Source of the DNA: Ehretia macrophylla
Lineage: Eukaryota; Streptophyta; Magnoliopsida; Boraginales; Ehretiaceae
DNA: 64,000 nt
Direction of reading: 5' to 3'
NCBI GenBank assembly: GCA_037974665.1
Contig: CM075783.1
Span: 16,400,762 to 16,464,761 of the forward strand
Position numbers and translations under genes: made by a program. Below the pieces are notes generated by a model. It was not told where the DNA came from, made no database searches, and worked only from the letters and a program-made list of their open reading frames with translations. Positions 12,053-22,566 of this stretch are shown here, piece after piece (the first letter of the stretch is position 1; each line of letters opens with the position of its first letter).

Positions 12053-12475
12053 GGGTATGTTTGGTTTAAGTTTTAAATACTTAAACATATTTTTTGTGAG
12101 TTTAGAAAGTAAAATCAATTTATTTGGCTATTTTTTTAAAAGAACTTTTAGGTAAAAGTTAAAGCTAAAAAAAAATTAAAAAATAAGAAGCTTCAAAATA
12201 TTTTTGAAAAAGACCTTCGCGAAACTATTTTTAAATTATGCAAGAATTTTTTTTTTCTTTTTTCTCAAAATATCCCTCCATATTTTTAAGTAATTTACTA
12301 CAATTTCTTTTTATTTTTCTCACATTTTTTTATATATATTTCATTCTCTTAGGATCGTGAACAATACTTCTGATATATATAACAAGGTCAGACACTGTTC
12401 AATAACACTTCTAACTAAAATTCTACTGCTGAAAGTTTTGGAGCTAAAATTTTATAATTAAGCCAAATAGATCCC
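12053..12475. mobile_element. Probable MITE with GGGTATGTTTGG-type ends
   Basis: The left end GGGTATGTTTGGTTTAAG matches the inverse of the right end (GGGATCTATTTGGCTTAA). Inside, 'aaagttaaagctaaaa' pairs loosely with 'ggagctaaaattt'. The ends look like Tourist/PIF or hAT-type MITEs, but no clean target duplication is visible, so family and boundaries are uncertain. Confidence 0.5.
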
Positions 12476-12693
12476 AAGTCTTATCCCAATAGATAGGATT
12501 GGTAATAAATCTAAGATGTGCTAATTAAAAATAATAATAAAAATCGTCTAACAATATTTTATGGGTGATAGAATGAAACTTTTTCATCAACACTTCTTTA
12601 CCTAATAGTTGATTACCCTAGGAAACATTTTACACAAAAAAACAAAAAAGAAGAAAAAGAAGAAGAATACTAGCCCTAAAATAGCAATACTTC

Positions 12694-13245
12694 TCATCTT
12701 GAAAGAACTGGCTCTTCTAAAATTGTATCCAACAAAGGCTTCCTAGATCTACAAACTGCTGATCTATACTTAAATAACTCTGGTCTAGCAAATCCTTGCA
12801 CATCTTCTGAATCCAATCTCGTATCACCGACCCCACTTGGTCCTTGCGACTCAATAACATTTTCTGTTGCCACCTTTTCTGCCACCATCGGCGATATCTT
12901 ATCATTTCCACCACCCGATGATATCCGCTTGGCCGCGGAGTTAGCCGCCATCAAAACCACAGCCATATCTGCAGCCGTGGCAATTGAATTCACCCTCTTC
13001 ATGGGAAACATTATGTACAAGTTGCCAAACTCCAAGTCTTCATCAGCCGAAAGAGCTAAAAATCTTTTACCAATATTTAAAGACTTGGAATTCACCAAGA
13101 AGTAATTTGGAGACTCTAGCATGAGCTCAGCTGCCTTGGTTGGTTCATGAAACTGTCTTACTTCACCTCCTGGTAGAATAACCCTAGCTGCTTTGGAGCT
13201 CTTCATGGTAGGATTTACCAAACTGCATGACATGTAATTTCCCAT
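12694..13245 (-). CDS. PADRE (DUF4228) domain protein, tandem copy A
   Basis: A single-exon frame of 183 aa, MGNYMSCS...EEPVLSR. It belongs to the plant PADRE/DUF4228 family of small proteins often induced by pathogens or abiotic stress; their biochemical role is unknown. Visible: an N-terminal MGN with a nearby Cys (possible myristoylation at Gly2, palmitoylation at Cys7); the family core ARVILPGGEVRQF (20-32), the 'SPNYFLVNSKSL' segment and DLEFGNLYIMFPM; an Ala-rich helix (about 89-107); and a conserved basic tail CRSRKPLLDT. The full family length is present. An AT-rich TATA-like run lies about 100 bp upstream (13347-13360). It is 91% identical (16 differences in 183) to the copy at 16138-16689. 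Confidence 0.92.
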   Translation of the reverse strand: MGNYMSCSLVNPTMKSSKAARVILPGGEVRQFHEPTKAAELMLESPNYFLVNSKSLNIGKRFLALSADEDLEFGNLYIMFPMKRVNSIATAADMAVVLMAANSAAKRISSGGGNDKISPMVAEKVATENVIESQGPSGVGDTRLDSEDVQGFARPELFKYRSAVCRSRKPLLDTILEEPVLSR

Positions 13246-15698
13246 GCTAACAAGAAAAAGAATAAAATTGAGAAGTTATGGACTAATGTTATGCCCTTAA
13301 AGACAATGTGTATGAAATGCTTTGGTGTGTGAGGCTTGACATGGATGTATATATATATGGATATGATAAGGAGTGAAGGACAAGTTTTGATTGTGTAACA
13401 ATTGTGCATATTAAATAGAAACAGCTAAATTTTAAACGTGTGCGCATTCACATGATGATCACTATTAACATTTTCTTTTCTTTTTTTGATTTGTTAATAA
13501 ACAAAAGAATCGAATAAAGATTAAGCAGACAGTTGTGACTGGTATGGGCCTGAAATGGTTGACTTGGCGTGTGCTTTAGGCAAAAATCATTATATTGTTA
13601 TATATCTTGGGCATATGTCTCATCATCTTTCATTTAATTATTAAATCGGGATGACATAAAGTATTAATTTTTAAATTCAAAATATCGAAATTGAAAATGA
13701 ATAATTCGGCGTTGATGACTGTGTGATGTGGGGCACTAATCAGTCGTCCGTGAGATTAGAATTAATGCTATAATGGTGGTTTGTGAATTAATAGTGGGAT
13801 TATGGAAGTCAAAATTTTCTGATATTTTTAGGTTATGTGTCACTGCCCAGATGTGGACTTTGGAATTGTTGATCTAACTGCAACTTAAAAAGTAGCTACT
13901 TGGACTTGTCACTTATGTTTTGATATCCAACTGTCACTTGGCCACTTAGGCTTTTATAGTCTTAGAAAAGGGTTCTTTATCTAATCTTTTGGTTGATAAA
14001 GTAAAATTTTTAGCTCCCACATATATGGTTAAACAGTAGTAGAGTAAAATTATTTCTGCGAAGTCGTGAGTTTGATATTTTTCACTATTTTAGAGTTCCT
14101 CTATTGACTGACTTTGTGTATGTGTGAGGGCACACTACTGTACCCGAAAGTTTATCACTTTGTGGTCGAACTCCGCAGGATAATCTAGTGGTTAAACTCC
14201 ACCAGTTAAGTTATCACGTCATTCAAAAAAAAAATTAAAATTTTAGTGTACAAGTTTGGCAGTGAAAATTGAGTAACATTACATTAAGACTTATCCCACA
14301 GAGACACTTTTTCAACAAACTTCTTTGAAAAAAAAAATGTAGAACAAGAAAAAGCTACTACAATCTTTTGGTCAATAAAAATTCAAAGTAAACATGCCAA
14401 ATTTTTTTAAAAAAATAAAAAATAAAAATAAAAAGGTAATAATTTATGTCACCTAGGCAATGTGACATCCTTGTACGTAAAATTTCTTTTTTGTAGCAAG
14501 AATTCTTAGCATATAGGAAACTGCGTGGGTGAAATATTAAGTGCAAAAGTGATGATCATCAGAAACACATAAATTTCTTACTGGGAAAACAATAAAAATG
14601 TTTAATAGATGAAGAAACAAGAAAAAAAATAGAAAAAGCTACATATATAGAAGAATACGAAGTGAAGAAACTATATATGAAAACAGTAAAAAAAAAAAAC
14701 CTGAATTATAAGTAAATTAGTATAATAATAACAAGTGTAAAACTCCCAAAATGCTGGAATTAAATTACAAAGCTTGGTGAGAGAGGGTTGAGTTTCCTTG
14801 ACGGGTTTTGAAGAAAGAGATGAGTTGTGTGAGTTTGTGCAGTGTGAACACTACAAAGCGCAGACTGACTAGAAGAAAAAGAAAGAGAGGAAAAGACTTT
14901 TGCATGATGTGTGAGTCCCACACATTTGTTTGTAATTTCTCTAGATCTTTGCCTTTTGATAGAAGGGGAAAGGATGTTCAGGCAGGGCAGAGAGAAAGAA
15001 TCGATAATTAGTGAAAGATACTTAATTATTAAGTTATTGGGCTTCACATATCTTTTCCGTGACTCTCATTTAATTTGAACATATCAAAACAAAATAAACT
15101 AATCACAAGATAATTATATATAATTGGTTCATACAATTTCTCTTCATCATTGATTGAGTAATCACGACATAGTGCTAGATGTCACTCAGAATTTGTAGAA
15201 ATTAATTAATTAGAAGTAGTTCTACTTGAATATTAATCGAATTAATATGATTTTCCTGCCAAATTATGAACCTGGAAGGTTTACACACAACAAAGATCAT
15301 ATGCTTGGAACATCCTAATATCGATTTAATCATATAATTAACTCCTAGTATTGGACTAAAAAGTTCAATTAGTTAAGTCTACAAGTCTAGTCTTATAGGA
15401 TTGGACTAACTCACAGTTAGACCTTAGGTCAATTGTGTTTTTATATGTGTGAAACACTATCAATTATTTTGTTAGTATACAATCGTCTTTCAGTAAAAAA
15501 TAAGAATTCTCTCTAAGACTCTAGTGGGGTAACTTGTTGATCCTTGTGTGGATACTCTTAGAACATTCAAGTTTGGGGAGCTAGTATCGTCTTCAGTTCC
15601 ACATATTGGTTTATGTGTTAGGAGGGTAATTCTGAAATCCGTTTGTGTAACTTATATATTTCACTACATTATTGATTAAATTTCTAAATACTATGTAT
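13246..15698. other. Upstream region of PADRE copy A and intergenic DNA
   Basis: About 13430-13990 is the duplicated promoter-side sequence shared with 16890-18375 and, in part, 19630-20475 (shared words: 'gtgtgcgcattcacatg', 'taagcagacagttgtga', 'cggcgttgatgactgtgtg'). The remainder, 14000-15698, has no supported gene. The frames at 14760-15047 are low-complexity (CT/GA-rich) and conflict with each other. Confidence 0.6.
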
Positions 15699-15855
15699 GC
15701 AGACGAACAGAAGTTGAGTCCGATTGCTCCTTTAACTTACAAAGTAGTTAGAGATACAATTTTCTCTATGATTGGAAACAAAAGTCCGGGTCCAAATAAA
15801 ATTAGTATCACATCCTTTCCTCAATTGAATTCAAATCACCTCACTAACACAACTT
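15699..15855 (+). pseudogene. LINE reverse-transcriptase fragment
   Basis: A short frame reads ...VVRDTIFSMIGNKSPGPNKI. It resembles the 'I.MG.NKSPGPDG' motif that opens the reverse transcriptase of plant L1-type non-LTR retrotransposons. The usual acidic residue after SPGP is Asn here. Nothing of the palm domain follows, so this is a short relic. Confidence 0.6.
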
Positions 15856-16137
15856 AAGCAAATATTATATGAAAAGTGATAATCTACTGTGCAATAAATC
15901 AAATCACATTTAATCAAATCAAACTGAATCTTATTTTATTAGGTAAGATCGCTAATAAGCTACTATGTGGTAATTTTCAAAGAAATCATAAGTATCTAAT
16001 GATATTTTAAGGGAACCTTTTCCTCAACACTTCTAATTACCTAAAAAATAATTACACTAGAAAAATGTTACAGAAAAGAAACACAAAAAAAAGGAAGAAG
16101 AAAGCACTTAATGTAGCCCTAAAATTAACAACTTTTC

Positions 16138-16689
16138 TCATCTTGAAAGAACTGGCTCTTCAAAAATTGTATCCAACAAAGGCTTCCTAGACCTACAAAC
16201 TGCTGATCTATACTTAAATAACTCTGGTCCAGCAAATCCTTGCACATCTTCTGAATCCAATCTCGTATCACCGACCCCACTTGGTGCTCGCGACCCAATA
16301 ACATTTTCTGTTGCCACCTTTTCTGTCACCATCGGCGATATCATATCATTTTCACCACCCGATGATATCCGCTTAGCCGCGGAGTTAGCCGCCATCAAAA
16401 CCACAGCCATATCTGCAGCCGTGGCAATTGAATTCACCCTCTTCATCGGAAACATTACATACAAGTTGCCAAACTCCAAGTCTTCATCAGCCGAAAGAGG
16501 TAAAAATCTTTTACCAATATTTAAAGACTTGGAATTCACCAAGAAGTAGTTTGGAGACTCTAGCATGAGCTCAGCTGCCTTAGTCCATTCACGAAACTGT
16601 CTCACTTCACCACCTGGTAAAATAACCCTAGCTGCTTTCGAGCTCTTCATGGTAGGAGTTATAGCACTGCAGGCCATGTAGTTTCCCAT
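16138..16689 (-). CDS. PADRE (DUF4228) domain protein, tandem copy B
   Basis: A single-exon frame of 183 aa, MGNYMACS...EEPVLSR, paralogous to 12694-13245. I place the start at 16689 because it matches copy A. The frame stays open upstream to 16845, but that part translates a poly-A/T-rich leader and is not conserved. All PADRE core segments are intact, and the MGN plus Cys7 lipidation-type N-terminus is kept. Differences from A include HEP to REW at about 33-35, L9A, A64P and R155G. Homology to copy A continues about 120 bp into the 3' side and several hundred bp upstream, so the duplication unit included regulatory DNA. A MULE-like element now splits the upstream region at 17003. Function is unknown beyond family-level links to stress response. 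Confidence 0.92.
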   Translation of the reverse strand: MGNYMACSAITPTMKSSKAARVILPGGEVRQFREWTKAAELMLESPNYFLVNSKSLNIGKRFLPLSADEDLEFGNLYVMFPMKRVNSIATAADMAVVLMAANSAAKRISSGGENDMISPMVTEKVATENVIGSRAPSGVGDTRLDSEDVQGFAGPELFKYRSAVCRSRKPLLDTIFEEPVLSR

Positions 16690-17002
16690 GCTAGCTAACA
16701 AGAGGAAAGAAAAAAAAAAAAAAAAAGCAAAATTGAGAGGTTGTGGACTATGGTTATGGCCTAAAGGCAATGTGTTTGAAATGCTTTGGGGTGTGTGAGG
16801 CTTGACATGAATATATATAGAGAGAGAAATGATGTGAAGGGCCATCTTTTGAATAAAATAATAATAATAATAATTATGGGTGTTAAATAGAAATAGCTAA
16901 AAGTGTGCGCATTCACATGTTGATAAGGGATATGATCATATTTTTTCTTATTGTTAATTGTAGATAAAGAATAAGCAGACAGTTGTGAGTGATATGAGAA
17001 AT

Positions 17003-17683
17003 GGGTAAAAATCATTTTAGTCTTTGAAATTTGCTCTAAAGTTTAATTAGTCCTTTAAATTTACAAAAAGACCAAATTAGTCCTTTCAATTAATTTTTGT
17101 TAGTCAAATGTTAATAGTCAAAGGGTTGACCGAGTTAAAAGACCATTATATCCTTAGGTAACATATATTATAAAAGAAAATTACAATAAAAGTCTAAATC
17201 AGTCTAAAAAAACACAATTCATATCATTTGTGCAGGAAAAAAAAAAAAAAAAATAAAAAAAAAAAGTTCAAAAAAAAACAAAATAAATTCAGTAATATAT
17301 CGTTAAAAAATGAACAATTATCATCGACATAATTAACAGCGAGGGTACCGGCCAGAGAAGAGGATGAATCATGATTATTCATTTTTTAACGATATATTAC
17401 TAACTTTAATTTGTTTATGTTTGAACTGATATTTTTTAGTTTTTTTTTTCTGCACAAATGATGTGAATTATGTTTTTTTAGACCGATTTAGACTTTTATT
17501 GTAATTTTCTTTTATAATATATGTTGCCTGAGGATATAATGATCTTTTAACTCGGTCAACCCTTTGACTATTAACATTTGACTAACAAAAATTAATTGGA
17601 GGGACCAATTTGATCTTTTTACAAATTTAAAGGACTAATTTAATCTTTAAAACAAACCTCAATGACTAAAATGATCTTGATCC
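17003..17683. mobile_element. MULE-like long-hairpin element upstream of PADRE copy B
   Basis: A near-complete palindrome of 681 bp. The left end GGGTAAAAATCATTTTAGTC pairs with the right end, and the arms stay complementary to a short centre near 17340-17375. The 10-bp direct repeat TATGAGAAAT flanks it (16993-17002 and 17684-17693). The equivalent place upstream of copy A (about 13540-13555) has one uninterrupted copy of this site, which confirms an insertion. The arms contain 'ttagtcctttaaattta' units. There is no ORF. Confidence 0.88.
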
Positions 17684-17693
17684 TATGAGAAAT

Positions 17694-18375
17694 GGTTTGA
17701 CTTGGCGTATAGTTTAGTGCGAAATGTGTGGAAGTTGGAAACTGTATGCATCTTTGTCACGAATAATTCGGCGTTGATGACTGTGTGGTGTGGGGACTAA
17801 TTAATTAGCCCCTGTGATTAGAATGCTATAATGCTGGCTTGTGAATTAATTGTGGGGTTCAGCTGACCAAATAATTTTTCTTTTAAACGTTAGGTGGAGT
17901 GTTCAAGTAGCGATTTATTGTGGTAAAAAATTTTAATTTTAAATTTATGTTTTCTTATCATAAATATTATTCGGTTCTTAACGAGTATGAATTGGAACGT
18001 ATTGTTACACCATGAAATTTATAATTTTAAGATTGATTTTTTATAATATTACGAAAATAAGTTTTTCGTTATAAAAAAATATTAATAGTGGGGCTATAGG
18101 AGGCATTTTTTTTCTTCTGAGTTTTTTAGTTGATGTGTCACTACTTAGATGTGGACTTGGGGGTTTGTTAGCTGAGTGCAACTTAAAACTAGTTACTTGG
18201 ACTTCTCACTTGTGCTTAGATATCCAACTGTCACTTTTGGCACTTGGCCACTTTGGCTTCTGAACATTCTAGTGTGCATTTGAAGCTTGGAAAAGCATCC
18301 TTCATCTGATATATTGATTGGTATGGTGATGTTTTGCAAGATTTGAGTGGATTGATTGATTCCTTGCGTCTGTAC
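17694..18375. repeat. Duplicated upstream block of PADRE copy B
   Basis: This sequence is alignable by eye to 13540-13990 (copy A) and to 19630-19926 plus 20413-20475 (copy C). Shared words include 'aataattcggcgttgatgac', 'ggcttgtgaattaa' and 'gatatccaactgtcactt'. It contains no ORF. Confidence 0.75.
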
Positions 18376-18454
18376 ACATTTTCTCTTTAATTTTTGGGTT
18401 TTTAGCTACAAACAGAGTTTGAAAAGATTAATTTTTGATGATTAACTCATCATC

Positions 18455-18800
18455 TATATTTTTATGATTTAAGATGGCATTTTGCTCATTTGATAAATAA
18501 TAATAATATTATTAATATTAGAAGCATTGCCCTTTTGTTATGATATATATGTTACGTTTTGAAATGGTGTTTTTGTCATTAATAACGAAAATATTATTAG
18601 TAAATAATAATAATCATAATAGTAATAGTAATAAAAATTTTCCTTTTGTTGTTACATATGTTATGTTTTGAAAGGGTGTTAAGGTCATTTTGATAAATGA
18701 TAACAATATTAATTAATAATATTTATAAATTTTTTAATAATTATATCAATAGCAATAAATGATAATAAAAAAATAATAATAATAGCGATAGTAGTAGTTG
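18455..18800. repeat. AT-rich diverged tandem repeat with TAA/ATA microsatellites
   Basis: Three diverged units contain 'ttttgttatgatatatatgtta' or 'gttacatatgttatgttttg' followed by 'aaatggtgtt', 'gtcatt' and 'gataaataataat'. The spacing is about 110-150 bp. Trinucleotide AAT runs separate them. Confidence 0.6.
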
Positions 18801-19629
18801 TCGTCGTCATTTGAGGATATGATAATTTTGACCCTATCTATCCTATCAAATATCAAGATTAAACAATAGAAAAAGGTCATTAGATTTATATGTGACCTCT
18901 AGGGAGCCGTATGAGGTGAAAGTCTCACGTACGATTATGAAATAGCAATGGTCGCAATGATGTTATCATCGACTAAAATTATTTAATAGTTCAAATACAG
19001 TTGATATAGTTGAAGCGTAGCCAAAATAAGGTTTTTGAGGGTAGAATTTATGGCGTCATCTTCTAGGGTCTATCATTTTTCTAATTTCTTCTCTAGCTGA
19101 GCACGAGAGATTACCTTTTGATTTACCAGAAGCAAAAGAAGAATTACAAACTGAATATTTTGGTATCAAATTTGGTTTATATTACGTTGCTTTGTATTTG
19201 AAGAAAAAAAGAAAAAGAAAAAGAAAAAGAAGGGCGTGTTAAATATGGTAAATATAATATTTAATCTCTCTCTAATATATTAAACTTTTAGCTAAGGTGG
19301 CAATTTAATATACAAGTATTAGAACCTAGATTACAAATTAACGGTCTTAGGTTCAAGTCTCGTCGCCGCTCTTTTAAAAACAAAACAATTGTCCACGTAT
19401 ACGACTTAAAACGAATCTCATCTAAACGCGAGAAGATATTTTATAGACAATAAATAAATATAAAAACCTCTCTTTAACAACTGAATTTTAGATGGAGTGT
19501 CAAATTAACAGTAAAAAAATAGGATTTTCAAAATAACAAGTTAAAATTTAATTTTGTAGAATTTAATAATCTAGATTTCATCAACTAATGACAAAATGAC
19601 AATGAAACTACTAAATGATTCAAATCAAT

Positions 19630-20475
19630 GGCATGTATCTTTGTCACGGATAATTCTGCGTTGATGACTGTGTGATATCTGGAGACTAATTAGCTCGTGA
19701 GATTAGCCAGAGTGCTACAATGGTGGCTTGTGAACTAACAGTGGGATTATGGAAGTCAAATTTTCTTATTTTTTTAGGTTATATGTCACTTGCTCAAATG
19801 TAGACTTGAGGTTTGCTGGCTAAGTGCAAATCAAAAGTAGCTATTTGGATTAGTATTTGAACACTTCAGGCTTAGGGGCATTCTAGTAGGCATTTAAGCT
19901 TCGACAATGATTCTTCATCTAATTTAGGGAAAATTCCACATTTAATCTCTATTATTTGTAAAAAAAATTAGTTTGGTCTCTATTTTTTAAAATGTCTTAA
20001 TTTAATTCCCATTGTTTCACCAAAAGTTTCAATTTTATCCCTATTATTTAAAATTTTTCAAGTTCATCCTTATTATTTTCCAAAAATTTTAATTTTGTCC
20101 CTATTATTTTTAAAAAAAATTCAATTTCGTCTCTATTATTTTGTTAAAGTTTCAAATTCGTCCCTATTATTCAAGGACTAGATTAAATTTTTTGAGAAAC
20201 AATAGGAACGAATTTAAAACTTTTTAAGAATAATAGGGACGAAACTGAAATTTTTTGGCAAACAATAAGGACGAAATTGAAAAACTTTAAATACTAGGGA
20301 TGAAATTAAAATTTTTGAAAAAATAATAAGGACTAAATTAAGATATTTTAAACAATAGGGACCAAACTAAATTTTTTTTGTAAACAATATGGATTAAATG
20401 TGAGACTTTCCCTCTAATCTATTATTGATTGATGTAGTGATGTTTTGCTAGATTTGAGTGGATTGTTTGATAGCA
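19630..20475. repeat. Third copy of the PADRE upstream block (no coding sequence)
   Basis: 19630-19926 and 20413-20475 together repeat the upstream sequence of the two PADRE genes ('atctttgtcacggataattc', 'gcgttgatgactgtgtgata', 'ttgattgatgtagtgatg'). The two parts are separated by the insertion at 19927-20412. No PADRE coding sequence lies next to it on either strand, so it is a partial duplicate or a relic of a lost gene. Confidence 0.7.
19927..20412. mobile_element. MULE-like fold-back element built of 'TTCGTCCCTATT' units
   Basis: The left end GGGAAAATTCCACATTTAAT pairs with the right end (...attaaatgtgagactttccc). Each arm holds several units of the type 'ttt(a/c)gtccctattattt', forward in the left arm and inverted in the right. 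The flanks are TCTAATTTA (19918-19926) and TCTAATCTA (20413-20421), a 9-bp TSD with one mismatch. Comparison with 18300-18320 shows the empty site. Confidence 0.8.
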
Positions 20476-20722
20476 TGACATATCCAACTGGACACCCTAG
20501 GTTCGAATCCCCCACAATATGTTAGGGCATCTGCTTTGACTTACCTGGTATATGCTATGGGTCAGGCCGATGTACTCCCAGGATTTTAGTTCAAACGCAA
20601 CCGTTAGGCCAAGCCGGTTATGTTGGCGTGTTCTCATCCACAATATGGGTGGTGGCTAATCCAATGTATGTCTCGTAGGCTGGTTGTAGTAGGGATGTTT
20701 CCCAGGGTTATAAAAAAAAGGG
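20476..20722 (+). mobile_element. tRNA-derived SINE, diverged or 5' incomplete
   Basis: It contains a Pol III B-box-like GGTTCGAATCCCCC at about 20503 and ends in 'gggttataaaaaaaa'. The body shares 'caaccgttaggccaagc' and 'tgttggcgtgttctcatcca' style segments with the better-preserved SINE at 47298-47567 ('caactgttaggctaggcggg'). The A box is not convincing. Confidence 0.55.
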
Positions 20723-21347
20723 TCATGCCACTTCAAAATGATTAATTGCATCGACTTAATTGCCAAAAAAGAGTGTGTGTATGTGTGCAAACGAAATTCG
20801 TACAGGAGCATGTTTTCCTCCCAAAAGTTCACCATCACTTGATTTTCACAGAGGCGTCTCAAACAATTTAAAAATTTTGGACAATCATCTAAATGGGGGT
20901 CTTAATAATTAGGTTTTTTCTCAATTAAAAAAAAATTCTAAATTTTCTACTAAAATAATCACTACAAATAAAAAAAAACACCAAAATTAGAATTATAAAA
21001 TAGCATAATATTACAAGTTCACAAAAAAATAGACATATATAAAATTTATTTTTCTTATAACCAAGACAAACTTGCAAGTAAAAGCAAGTGCTTCAATACC
21101 TTCAAAATAATATCAATATATTTTTTTCTTTAAAGTTTTCTTCTCTTGGAAGAGATATTAAAAAAAATAATTATTTCAAGTTAAGATATATATAAGTATG
21201 TAAAGAATATCAAAATTTATCACATAAAAAAATAAAAAGAAGAGTTGAATGTGTACTTCTATACTTTCTTTCTTTTGTCTTCTTTCTTATATTATATGCA
21301 AAATTAATATCACAATAAACAATAGGAAACTTTAGAGTATAATTTAT
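20723..21347. other. AT-rich intergenic DNA
   Basis: No supported gene. The stretch 20850-20930 ('ggcgtctcaaacaattt...tcttaataattagg') resembles a piece of a degraded transposon. Confidence 0.45.
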
Positions 21348-22302
21348 GGATAAAATGCAGCAATGGTCCCCATTATTTACTCAAAAGTCAATATAGTCCT
21401 CATTGTTTTAAAATGCTCAAAGAGGTCCCCAATGTTTGCAAACATGCTCATTGTGGTCCCCACCATTAAAAATTTGGTTAGTTTTAACATATATGAATAG
21501 TATATTAGGGGTAAAATTGAAAAATTACAAAAAATACAAAATCTCACACGAAAAATACCAAAAAACACACACAAAAACATACACACGAACACACACCAAA
21601 ACACACACAAAAACACACACGAACACACCAAAAAACACACAATCTCACACAAACACACCAAAAAACACACACTAATACACCTGAAAACATACACACACGA
21701 ACACACACCAAAACATACACAAAAACACACACGAACACACACAAAAACATAGGGGGTTCGCGGGTGGTGGCTGGTGGGGGTGCTAGTGTAGGTGGGGTTG
21801 ATGTTCGCGGGTGGTGGCGGTTGCGTGGGTGTTGGCTAGCCATGGTGGTGCTCGTAGATGGTGGATGGTGGTGGTGCTTGCGGATGGTGGCTGGGGTGGT
21901 GCTCGCGGATGGTTAGCCGTGGTGGTGCTCGTAGATGGTAGATGGTGGATGGTGACTGGCGGATGGTGGCTGGTGGTGGTGTTCGTAGATGGTGGATGGT
22001 AGTGGTGCTCGCGTGGGTATTGGCTGCTGGTGGTATTCGCGTGGGGTGGTGGCTGGTGGTGGTTGGTGGAAGAGAAAGAAGAAGGTGGTTGGTGGCTGGA
22101 AGAATAAGGGAATGATAAATTTGTAATTTTCTGATTTGGTTAAGGTAGTTTAGTCATTTTATGCATTTTCTGTTAAATTTTTAACGGTGGGGACCACAAT
22201 GAGCATGTTTGCAAACTTTGGGGACCTTTTTGAGCATTTTGAAACAATGAGGATTATATTGACTTTTGAGTAAACAATAGGGACCATTACTACATTTTAC
22301 CC
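21348..22302. mobile_element. MULE-like element with CA and GGTGGT internal arrays
   Basis: The left end GGATAAAATGCAGCAATGGT pairs with the right end (accattactacattttaccc). The arms carry inverted units: 'catgctcattgtggtcccca' on the left, 'accacaatgagcatgtttgc' on the right. Between them lie a CA-rich array (about 21555-21750) and a GGTGGTGGCTGG-type array (about 21755-22095). The flanks TATAATTTAT and TATAAAAAAA give only a weak TSD. The long frames inside (for example 21377-21742) are translations of the arrays, not genes. Confidence 0.65.
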
Positions 22303-22566
22303 TATAAAAAAATACAAAGAGCATAAGAGTGAAGTGTGTAAAAAATGAGGAAAGAAATTATATATATACTAGAGCTTTACTTTATTATATATATATATAT
22401 TTTAAAAAAGATGATACTATTGTATAACGGCTGGGACTGTTCAAGTCCCAACCAATTACCTTATCAAAGGATCCTAGTTTAGAATAAACCTTTATCTTAA
22501 AAAAAATAAAAAAATTATTTAAATTGAGGCCCTTGGGCTAAGGGGGCCTTAGGCACAAGCTCAAGC

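Noticed and set aside
14760..15047. 95-aa minus frame and 67-aa plus frame
   Set aside because: Overlapping low-complexity frames over a CT/GA-rich stretch; no domain, no conservation signal.
16690..16845. N-terminal extension of PADRE copy B to 235 aa
   Set aside because: The extension translates a leader with a homopolymer run and is absent from copy A, where the MGN start is preceded by stops.
21377..21843. Frames of about 100-120 aa rich in Cys and Val
   Set aside because: They are translations of the CA/TG repeat array; such patterns are not real cysteine-rich proteins.
22376..22460. tRNA-like phrase 'ctgttcaagtccca'
   Set aside because: No cloverleaf can be formed around it; the A box and acceptor stem are missing.
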